This document shows, one piece after another, positions 1 through 6,796 of a stretch of 21,432 bases of DNA (the stretch's first letter is position 1; each line of letters opens with the position of its first letter). The translations under genes and the position numbers were made by a program. The stretch spans positions 1 to 21,432 of the forward strand of contig JAYZDB010000160.1 of the NCBI GenBank assembly GCA_036338025.1. The letters run 5' to 3'. The notes under the pieces were generated by a model that searched no databases, was not told the origin of the DNA, and saw only the letters and a program-made list of their open reading frames with translations. Source of the stretch: JAYZDB01 sp036338025 (lineage in GTDB: Bacteria > Planctomycetota > UBA1135 > UBA2386).

Positions 1-1860
1 GGTGACCGGCAGCTTCCGCGAAATAAACGGATGCGACCCGCCGCCACCTCCACCGGAACCGCCGACAGTGTAGTGCAGCAGGGAGGCGTCAGGCCCCGAG
101 GTCTTCGGCGCAAAGGTGCCGAGAGCGTAGGCCGCACCACCGAGACCCGCTGCGTTGTTCGCCAACGTACCCAGGTACTTTGTTGTGTTCGCGCATGGGG
201 AATGTGTCGCCTCGCCAATACCACCGACGGCGTCGAAGCCGCCGCCACCGCCACCAGCTCCGACGAAACCCGCGAACTGTTGGCTGAGCGCACAGTATCC
301 AAAGATCTGGCCGCTAGCCGGGAAGTGTGGACTGCCCTTGCCACCCGTGCCTACCGCCTGAGCCGCGTAGCCATGGCCTTGCGGAAGGGCCACATCACTG
401 CCGACACGGCCGTTGAACGCCGATGAAGGCCCCTGGTTCTTGCAACTGTCCCCGCCAGGACCACCGGCTGCACCACCGGGACCGCCAGGAGCGGCCGGTT
501 GGCCAAACGGGGCCGGACCCTGTGCCGGATTCGGAATTGCCAGGAAGTAGGGCGCTGCCGGGGCATTGATCCAGATCTTGCCGTCAACCCGGCACTTGCC
601 CCGAACCCGAATCTGCGCCGGATTGGAGCCTTCGAACTGGATGATGAAATCAGACGGCAGGAAGAAGTCCGAGAACTCGAAGCGACCGCCAGTGACGGTA
701 ATCGGCTGACCACTCGGCGTGAACTGTCCATCGATCGTCTGGGAATCCGTGTTCCAGATGTAGTGATTGGATAGCCCCGAGGTCGCCGGCTTGCCAGCCG
801 CTGCGTTGAACGTACCCAGGATGCCGGTGCCGCCAATACGCGGAGGCAAGGCCTTGCCACCGCTCCAAGTACCCGACGACACGTTCGTGTCGCGCTGGCC
901 ATCCGAGACGAAGGCCTCCCTGATCTCAACTTCGCCGGAAACCAAGATCTTGGTGGTGAATTCAAAGCTATGCGGCTCGGCAGGAGTTCCGGCCAGGTCG
1001 TGAACCCGATCGGTCACGGTCACCCGCACGCAGACCTGACTCGGCAGCGGCACGGCCGGACGCAAGGTCACAACTGTGATGTTGCGACCAGAAACATTTT
1101 CAGCGACCGGTAGGCCCTCGATGACCTTGCTGTTGGAGTTCGGGTCACAAATCCGCTTGGTCGGGTCGTTCGGATCTTCCATGGTCTTGCGGATCTCGTA
1201 CTCCACCGGGCTGGTATGCGTGGTAGAGCCCTGGAACCCGGCAATATCGATGATCTCGCTGAACTCGAGGATGATAACCGAGTTGGCAGGCACGCCTGTA
1301 GCGCGGATGATCGGCGACAAGAGAGTGGCCTTCGGAGGCGCGCGATCGAGGTCTACGATCCCTTGGGTCACATTGAGCGTGCAGGTCAGCGGCGTGGAAA
1401 GCGAATCGCCAGAGACCGACTTGAGCACGAATCCACTTTCGCTGGCGTCCGGCAAACTCAGAACGTAGGTCTCTCCAGAAAGGAACCCAAAGCTCGTCAC
1501 CCCACCGATCACCTTGATTTCGGGTACGAACTCGATCCAGTTGCCGGATACGTCAAGCCGGCCTTCCGGCGAACGGCCTGACGCGGTCTTGATCGAGACC
1601 GTATTGAAATCGACCGACGAAGGGTCCACGTCGTGGGTGAAGAAGAGCTTGATCGGCTGATTTGCCGCAATGTCGGACACGTTGCACGATCCTATCGAGC
1701 AGCCGAGACTGCAACTGACCAGGCAGAAGGACGTATCGCTTCCAGAATTTGAAGCACAATGTCCATAACTGTTGGACGCACCGCTGCCGCCATTGCTGCA
1801 GCCCGTTCCGAGGACCGTGATAGCCACGAGTGCGATCACACTGATGAGACGATTGAGCAT
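1..1860 (-). CDS. Tandem paralogue of large Ig-like/glycine-rich lipoprotein, 3' end outside window
   Basis: The frame starts with ATG at 1860 and stays open to base 1, giving 620 visible residues; the C-terminus lies beyond the left edge. The N-terminus is a short basic, hydrophobic signal ending at Cys21 (LGTGC; an imperfect lipobox), so export and lipidation are likely. Residues ~46-59 carry a C-x3-C-x3-C-x4-C motif, followed by two Ig-like segments of Big_5/SbsA type (signatures FFTHDVDP and ILEFSEIID). Next come a segment with GSNPAQIRVRG and a Gly-rich region with GAGGGGGGFDAVG and GGSGGGGGS. It aligns along its whole visible length with the upstream neighbour ending at 1914, 53 bases away on the same strand, so the two are tandem duplicates and probably co-transcribed. 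No clear Shine-Dalgarno precedes the ATG; the signal peptide decides the start. Function unknown; surface structure or adhesion is inference. About 290 residues are probably missing. Confidence 0.85.
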   Translation of the reverse strand, partial: MLNRLISVIALVAITVLGTGCSNGGSGASNSYGHCASNSGSDTSFCLVSCSLGCSIGSCNVSDIAANQPIKLFFTHDVDPSSVDFNTVSIKTASGRSPEGRLDVSGNWIEFVPEIKVIGGVTSFGFLSGETYVLSLPDASESGFVLKSVSGDSLSTPLTCTLNVTQGIVDLDRAPPKATLLSPIIRATGVPANSVIILEFSEIIDIAGFQGSTTHTSPVEYEIRKTMEDPNDPTKRICDPNSNSKVIEGLPVAENVSGRNITVVTLRPAVPLPSQVCVRVTVTDRVHDLAGTPAEPHSFEFTTKILVSGEVEIREAFVSDGQRDTNVSSGTWSGGKALPPRIGGTGILGTFNAAAGKPATSGLSNHYIWNTDSQTIDGQFTPSGQPITVTGGRFEFSDFFLPSDFIIQFEGSNPAQIRVRGKCRVDGKIWINAPAAPYFLAIPNPAQGPAPFGQPAAPGGPGGAAGGPGGDSCKNQGPSSAFNGRVGSDVALPQGHGYAAQAVGTGGKGSPHFPASGQIFGYCALSQQFAGFVGAGGGGGGFDAVGGIGEATHSPCANTTKYLGTLANNAAGLGGAAYALGTFAPKTSGPDASLLHYTVGGSGGGGGGSHPFISRKLPVT

Positions 1861-1913
1861 TGCTGGACGAGGTCTTGGGAAAAGACTACAGAGGGGATTC
1901 AGGGCCGTGGGAA

Positions 1914-4607
1914 CTAGAGCTTCCAAAAGACGGAGATCGATTTGACATCCACTGTCTTGCCGAGACTGCGATCGAGTCCAAGCTCGAACCGGTAACCAGT
2001 CGCACCATCATCAGACAGGGACTTTGCGTTGGAACTCGCCGGTGCCTGACCGACGTAGATCCTAAACGGCGTGATAGACGTGTTCGGCTTGGGACCCAAC
2101 TTGCCGGTCGGATCTCGCTCGAGCTTGGCACCCTGGACTGAGAACTGCAGCGGCGAACTGGCGCCATTTGCGAGGCCACCGAAGTCCGGGTCAGCATGAT
2201 CTGAGTCATCGGAGTAGAGCACCCGATTGCCATCGACTATCGCTTCGATTTCATAGCGGGAGAAGTCAGGCGGGAACAACAGGCTCGCTGCGTACCACAG
2301 CGAACGAACGGTAACCTCGTTGTCGAAGTCGGTCGGATCGATTTTCGCAACCGGAGGCGACGCTGGCACCGTCCGGCCGAGGGGATAACTGTTCGGGTCA
2401 GCCGACACCTCAACGTGGAGGATTCCGTCCGATCCATCACCACCGATTGAGTGGGCGCCCCTGAACAGGCTGTCACCAGCGTTGCCCTTGACGATTCCAC
2501 CGAGACCGCCTGCCACACTGATCAAACCACGGTTCTTGGTCTCGAGGTTGACCTGCAGGAACAGCGCACCACCTGAACCGCCACCGCCAGCTGACATCAT
2601 ACCGCGCACGGTGAACTGCGCGTCATCGGAGGCGGCTGCTCCGCCGTCGGCGGTAACCCGACCCGAGGAATCGATGCCCAGTATGCCCCCGATACGCAAT
2701 GCCAAGGCACCGCCGCCGCCGCCGCCAGCGCGACCGATACGCCAGTAACTCATCGAAGTCACGTTCCTGATCGCCCCCGTCACAGAAGATCCACCACCAC
2801 CACCGCCGGAACCTCCAACGAGGTAGTGGTCCTGGTGCGTGAACCCATTGGTGTAGTTAGGGAAGTTTGATGGGAACCCACCGACCATCGCGACACCACC
2901 GGGGGTCGTTCCCTGGGCCAGGTAGGTACCACCCTTGTTCGGATCGGGTGGATCCCAACGCGCGGATCCAAGCTTGCCAACAGCGGTAAACCCGCCGCCA
3001 CCGCCGCCACGATTGACCTCGAGGGCGACCGAATTGAAGTAACCGAACTTGATGTCGGAGTCCTTGTTGCTGAGCGGGTGCTGCGGCGAACCAGTGCCGC
3101 CAGTGCCAGTAGTCTTGCCAGCGTAGGCATGACCCGCCGGCAACTGGACAATGTCACCGACCTTGCCGTGGTAGAGGGTGTTCACTGTGCCCAGGCCATC
3201 GCCACGGTCCGCACCCTTGCCGCCGAGGCCGCCAAAACAACCACCGGCACCCCCCGGCTCACCAGGCTGCGGCAACTTGTTGAGTTGTAGGCTGACGGCA
3301 CCGGCGTCCAGGACCTTGCCGCTCGCAGACAACAGCCCACCGATACTGACCGAGCCGCGGACCCAGATACGCGCCGGATTCGAACCTACGAAGTGCACTT
3401 CGACCCCGTCAGGAATCTCCAGGTTGGCGAAATAGAAGCGCCCGTCCGTGACGGTGATCGGCTGGCCGGTTTTCGTGTGGGTACCGGGGATCACCTGCAC
3501 ATCCGTACTCCACTCGTACATGGCGGTGTTGTTACCGGGCTTCGATATGTCCTTGCCAAGCGAGGGATCAAACGCACCATGGATACCGGAACCGCCGATC
3601 GGGCTGAAGGACAACTTGCCGTTGCCCCAGGTTCCCGCCGAAAGATCGGTATCGACATACTGGCTGTTGGCGAAGTCCTCCGTGTTGCTCTGCTCGGAGC
3701 GGCCCTGATCGACCGTGATGAACGAAAGTACGTGGGCACAAGCTGGCACCCCAGCCAGGTCTCGAACCTTGGCGGTGATCTCTACCTCGATACACTTGTC
3801 GCCAGGAAGCGGTTCCTGCGGCTTGTAGGTCGCGACGGTCCGACCGCGGGACTGGTCGATCGTAACCCGCGGCAAGCCAGGTAGAATGACGCCCGGGGCG
3901 TTGACGTTGCAGACCTTGACCCCATCCACGACCTTGGTCGGCTTGACCAGGTATCGAACCGGGCTGGTCTGTGGAGTAATACCGTCGAAGATCGATGGAT
4001 CGATGATCTCGTTGAACTCGATGATGATCGTGGTGTCGAGCGGGACATTCACGATGTTGGTCGGCTGGATCAGCTTGGCGGTCGGACAGACCTGGTTGAG
4101 GTCGCGGATCCCACCGATATTGAGCGGACAGGTGATCGGATTGGTCAGCCGGTCACCAGAGAGGGAGGACACTACATCTGGCTCCGTCAGACCCGCTGGC
4201 ATGTGCAGGGTGTAGGTCTGGTTCGGCTTGAAGCCAAAGAAAGTCGAGGCGCCGGAGATCAGGACCGACGGACGGAACCTGACCTGGTTGGCCTGCACCT
4301 CCCAGTCACCCCGTGGTTCTTCACCCGTCGCAGTTCGGAGGAGGATGCTGCTGCGATGTGGAGGCACACTGAATGGATCCACGTCTTGGCTGAAGGTCAG
4401 GCTGATCTCTTCGTTCTGGGCGATCTTGTTGATACTGCAACCGGCCAGGGAACAACCCAGGTTGCAGGTGGTCAGGCAGAACAGGTTCTCGCCCGTCGAT
4501 CCGCAATCCTGTACCGCCGAATCCGAAGGCGAACCTCCGCCAGAACAAGCTAAGATGAAAACGCTTAGAATCAGCGCGAGCAGAGTCTTCAGGGCGCGGA
4601 GCTGCAT
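1914..4607 (-). CDS. Large secreted lipoprotein with Cys motif, Ig-like domains and poly-Gly regions (897 aa)
   Basis: The signal peptide ends in the lipobox ILAC (Cys21), so the protein is probably lipidated and surface- or periplasm-facing. A C-x3-C-x3-C-x4-C motif lies at residues 44-57. Two Big_5/SbsA-type Ig-like domains follow at about 60-165 (LTFSQDVDP) and 175-300 (IIIEFNEIIDP, ending with AKVRDLAGVP). A possible beta-rich region at ~385-440 contains GSNPARIWVRG. Residues ~450-730 are very Gly-rich, with runs of six Gly at 534-539, 601-606 and 628-633. The C-terminal ~160 residues are not Gly-rich and resemble no family I know. The ATG at 4607 has GAGGA three bases upstream. Big_5 domains are usually found in cell-surface proteins, so an adhesin or S-layer-like role is inference. 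The gene is first in a likely two-gene unit with its paralogue. Confidence 0.9.
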   Translation of the reverse strand: MQLRALKTLLALILSVFILACSGGGSPSDSAVQDCGSTGENLFCLTTCNLGCSLAGCSINKIAQNEEISLTFSQDVDPFSVPPHRSSILLRTATGEEPRGDWEVQANQVRFRPSVLISGASTFFGFKPNQTYTLHMPAGLTEPDVVSSLSGDRLTNPITCPLNIGGIRDLNQVCPTAKLIQPTNIVNVPLDTTIIIEFNEIIDPSIFDGITPQTSPVRYLVKPTKVVDGVKVCNVNAPGVILPGLPRVTIDQSRGRTVATYKPQEPLPGDKCIEVEITAKVRDLAGVPACAHVLSFITVDQGRSEQSNTEDFANSQYVDTDLSAGTWGNGKLSFSPIGGSGIHGAFDPSLGKDISKPGNNTAMYEWSTDVQVIPGTHTKTGQPITVTDGRFYFANLEIPDGVEVHFVGSNPARIWVRGSVSIGGLLSASGKVLDAGAVSLQLNKLPQPGEPGGAGGCFGGLGGKGADRGDGLGTVNTLYHGKVGDIVQLPAGHAYAGKTTGTGGTGSPQHPLSNKDSDIKFGYFNSVALEVNRGGGGGGFTAVGKLGSARWDPPDPNKGGTYLAQGTTPGGVAMVGGFPSNFPNYTNGFTHQDHYLVGGSGGGGGGSSVTGAIRNVTSMSYWRIGRAGGGGGGALALRIGGILGIDSSGRVTADGGAAASDDAQFTVRGMMSAGGGGSGGALFLQVNLETKNRGLISVAGGLGGIVKGNAGDSLFRGAHSIGGDGSDGILHVEVSADPNSYPLGRTVPASPPVAKIDPTDFDNEVTVRSLWYAASLLFPPDFSRYEIEAIVDGNRVLYSDDSDHADPDFGGLANGASSPLQFSVQGAKLERDPTGKLGPKPNTSITPFRIYVGQAPASSNAKSLSDDGATGYRFELGLDRSLGKTVDVKSISVFWKL
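2710..2726. repeat. In-frame CCG trinucleotide run encoding poly-Gly
   Basis: Five CCG units plus CC lie inside the 897-residue lipoprotein gene. They are read on the minus strand as GGC codons within the six-glycine run at residues 628-633. Slippage by whole units would change Gly-run length without shifting the frame. Confidence 0.7.
2791..2807. repeat. In-frame CCA/CCG trinucleotide run encoding poly-Gly
   Basis: CCA units followed by CCG are read on the minus strand as GGT/GGC codons. They encode the six-glycine run at residues 601-606 of the same lipoprotein. As with the run at 2710, changes by whole units keep the frame. Confidence 0.65.
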
Positions 4608-4632
4608 GAGTCCTCAGAGAATTCTACAGGGT

Positions 4633-4666
4633 GTGGTCGGGGAGCAGAGCACGAGCCCCGACCCAC
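4633..4666 (-). other. Hairpin in the 5' leader of the lipoprotein operon
   Basis: GTGGTCGGGG (4633-4642) pairs with CCCCGACCCAC (4656-4666), giving ten base pairs with one bulged C and a 13-base loop. It sits 25 bases upstream of the ATG at 4607, so it would fold in the 5' leader if transcription starts upstream of it. No U-run follows, so it is not an obvious terminator. mRNA stabilisation or translational control is possible but unproven. Confidence 0.4.
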
Positions 4667-4967
4667 TGTGAGGGGGGTCGAAAATAACGGGACCAGTCGG
4701 CCCCAAACATAACAGGCAGGGTGGCTTGGACGGTGTCTAATCCGGGGAGCATCAAGGGACTACCGCTGCCCAAGGGTCAAGTTCCATGCCATACCGGGCA
4801 CCGGATCAGCGCCGACCACCGGGATCGGGGACCGCTTCGGGGATCGACTCTAAAGTATTTACATCAATTACCTTATGCCCTAACCCCCGGCGTGCCCAGG
4901 AAGCCGCCGGATCGCGCGCCGGCACAGCGTGAGCGAAAGCCCCCAGAAGATGATCAGATTCGAACGG

Positions 4968-4996
4968 TTGTGACAGCCCGCCGGAACAGGCATAAG
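4968..4996 (+). promoter_or_regulatory. Weak sigma70-like promoter candidate before the helical-repeat gene
   Basis: TTGTGA (4968-4973) and CATAAG (4991-4996) are separated by 17 bases; each matches the consensus at four of six positions. Transcription would start about five bases before the ATG at 5008, giving a nearly leaderless message. This fits the lack of a Shine-Dalgarno there, but a match this weak can occur by chance. Confidence 0.22.
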
Positions 4997-5007
4997 AGCC
5001 CACAGCC

Positions 5008-5592
5008 ATGAGCGAAAACCCGACCCCCAATCCCGCGTCAGCACCCCGCAGACCGGTTGGACCGATCCTCTCACTGGCGGTTCTCACCGTCCTGCTGCTC
5101 GGCCTCGGCTTCGCCATATGGACCCTGCGTAGCGAAGTCAGCGGGTTGCGGCGGCAATCGGACCAACTGAAGTTCGCCGTCAACCTGCTCCGCTACGAGG
5201 CCACCAGCCAGTACGAAGGCAAGGGATTCAACGCCCTGCTCGACCACCTGACCTACTGGGCCCCGCAACTTCAAACGGCCAACGACGGCACGCTGGAGTT
5301 CTACAAGATCGAAAAACGCGTAGAGGATCTCGTCGACACCATGGGCCAACTGCCCGACGTCTACCAGCAGATCGACGCGGCTCTTCGAGACGGCGGAGCA
5401 ACCGCCGAGGACCCGGCAACCGATGACGAGATTCGCAAGTGGCTACTGCGCGCCGCGCACGCCGCAAATCCCGACAAAGGCAAGGCGCTGTATACCGAGC
5501 TGCTGATCGCCGACAGGATCGATGTAAGCGGACGCCTGCGCCGGATCGCGGTGCAAGCCCTCTTCGAAATCGACAAGAAACTGACCGGCTAG
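5008..5592 (+). CDS. Membrane-anchored alpha-helical protein, N-terminal part ending at an in-frame TAG (194 aa)
   Basis: Residues ~1-18 are Pro-rich and cytoplasmic by prediction. One membrane helix follows at ~19-41 (GPILSLAVLTVLLLGLGF), and the rest is helical, resembling a coiled coil then a HEAT/TPR-like scaffold. The frame ends at TAG 5590-5592 in the middle of what reads as a helix (FEIDKKLTG). The same frame then continues open for 149 codons to 6042. TAG would need one base change from CAG (Gln) to restore a single 345-codon gene. No Shine-Dalgarno is visible; the ATG is the first usable start, because a stop lies upstream in a nearby frame. Function unknown. It precedes tatD on the same strand. 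Confidence 0.7.
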   Translation: MSENPTPNPASAPRRPVGPILSLAVLTVLLLGLGFAIWTLRSEVSGLRRQSDQLKFAVNLLRYEATSQYEGKGFNALLDHLTYWAPQLQTANDGTLEFYKIEKRVEDLVDTMGQLPDVYQQIDAALRDGGATAEDPATDDEIRKWLLRAAHAANPDKGKALYTELLIADRIDVSGRLRRIAVQALFEIDKKLTG

Positions 5593-5745
5593 ATCCTCCA
5601 CAAGATCCTCACCAATGAGAACGCCCGTGGCATCCAGCGACCGGGCGCACAGAGCGGATCAGGGCGGCGAGGACGGCAGCCACAATTCTACAACTTCATC
5701 GAATTCTACGTCGCTTCGGAACATCCCGATGTCAACAAGACCCTG

Positions 5746-6042
5746 ATGCAGATGCTGGGCCATCCGGAACACGACCTGCTGACCCTGCAAGCCTGCACCA
5801 AGTTCCTCGGGCAGCGCAAGGTGCGTCCGGCTGTCGCTCAACTCAAGGCGCTGTACTGGGACCAGCACACTCCCCACGCCGGCCAGGTACCAAATCCCCT
5901 GTTCCGGATGAAACTCCTCAACGCAGTGGTGGAAATCGAAGGTCAAAACGCGAAGGAATTCCTGGTGGAGGTCGATCGCAAGGAAGGCAACACTGCGATC
6001 CGCAATCGACTGAACGAACTCAGGAAGCAGATCTCCTTCTAG
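5746..6042 (+). CDS. Detached C-terminal half of the helical-repeat gene (possible pseudogene fragment)
   Basis: This is in the same frame as the CDS at 5008-5592, and the frame is open from 5593, directly after the TAG. Residues encoded from 5593 look protein-like (ILHKILTNENARGIQ), and those from 5746 look like HEAT repeats (LGHPEHDLLTLQACTKFLG). The homology-bearing region therefore begins before the first ATG at 5746. No Shine-Dalgarno precedes that ATG. Possible explanations are a recent nonsense mutation, a sequencing error, or an independently translated C-terminal domain. Genome-wide amber recoding is unlikely, because neighbouring genes (tatD, pilB, the EF-G paralogue) end in TAG. 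The last codon lies four bases before the tatD start, so the two share a transcript. Confidence 0.5.
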   Translation: MQMLGHPEHDLLTLQACTKFLGQRKVRPAVAQLKALYWDQHTPHAGQVPNPLFRMKLLNAVVEIEGQNAKEFLVEVDRKEGNTAIRNRLNELRKQISF

Positions 6043-6046
6043 AGGC

Positions 6047-6796
6047 GTGATCTTCGACACCCACTGCCACCTGGGCTACAACGCGGAAGACCCGGCCGAG
6101 GCCACGGCCAACGCCCGGGCCGCCGGCGTAAGCCGTTTGCTCACGGTAGGAATCGATCTCGAGTCGAGCCGCCGGGCAAGAGACCTGGCCAGAGGCGAGC
6201 CGACAATTTTTCACTCTGCCGGACTCCACCCAAACTCCGCCCGACAACTCGCGGATGATTGGCAAGGACTCGACGAGTTGGCTCGCGAATCGTCATGTGT
6301 CGCTATCGGCGAAACCGGCCTCGACTACTACCGCGACCATGCTACGCCAGATGAACAAAAAACAGCCCTGCGTAGCCACCTGCAACTCGCCGTCGAACTA
6401 CAGATGCCGGTGATCATCCACACTCGCGACGCCTTCCAGGACATCTTCGATGAACTGGCGGCCTTCCCTTCGGTGCAGGGTGTCCTGCACTGCTTTTCGG
6501 GAGGCATTGAGGAGGCACGACGGGCGCTGGAACTCGACTACTACCTGTCCTTCGCGGGTCCGATCACCTACCCACGTAACCAGGCGCTGCGAGCAGCAGC
6601 AGCATTTGCTCCCGAAGATCGCATCCTGGTCGAAACCGACGCACCCTTTCTGCCGCCGCAGAAATGGCGCGGGCAACCCAACCAACCGAGCTACATTGTC
6701 GAGACCGTCGAACGACTCGCTGACGTACGCAAGATCTCATTCGACGATGCTGCACGGATCACGACCTCAAACGGGCGGCGCTTGTTCGATGTCTAG
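6047..6796 (+). CDS. tatD: TatD-family metal-dependent hydrolase/deoxyribonuclease (249 aa)
   Basis: The protein is a full-length TIM-barrel amidohydrolase of the TatD family (usual length ~250-265). Metal ligands are all in place: the HxH pair of DTHCH (His6, His8), Glu89 in GETGLDYY, His125 in IIHTRDA, His148 in LHCFSGG and Asp198 in VETDAPFLPP. Family members are cytoplasmic metal-dependent 3'-5' exonucleases or DNases linked to DNA repair. The GTG start at 6047 is chosen because it puts the HxH motif at the normal N-terminal position. It lies four bases after the preceding stop, so translation may be coupled. Its TAG overlaps the stop of the convergent gene through a shared CTAG at 6793-6796. 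Confidence 0.93.
   Translation: MIFDTHCHLGYNAEDPAEATANARAAGVSRLLTVGIDLESSRRARDLARGEPTIFHSAGLHPNSARQLADDWQGLDELARESSCVAIGETGLDYYRDHATPDEQKTALRSHLQLAVELQMPVIIHTRDAFQDIFDELAAFPSVQGVLHCFSGGIEEARRALELDYYLSFAGPITYPRNQALRAAAAFAPEDRILVETDAPFLPPQKWRGQPNQPSYIVETVERLADVRKISFDDAARITTSNGRRLFDV

Larger units (their letters stand above)
4608..5007. other. Divergent intergenic region (400 bp)
   Basis: This 400-base stretch separates the minus-strand lipoprotein operon from the plus-strand helical-repeat/tatD unit, so it should carry both promoters. It contains a hairpin at 4633-4666 just upstream of the lipoprotein start and a weak promoter-like pair at 4968-4996. I could not find a convincing promoter for the minus direction. 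A 96-codon frame at 4721-5011 is Arg/Pro-rich, resembles nothing and was not called. Confidence 0.6.

Noticed and set aside
4721..5011. 96-codon frame in the divergent intergenic region, ending in ATGA over the next start
   Set aside because: Arg/Pro-rich, no domain, no good ribosome site; the ATGA overlap is a short coincidence.
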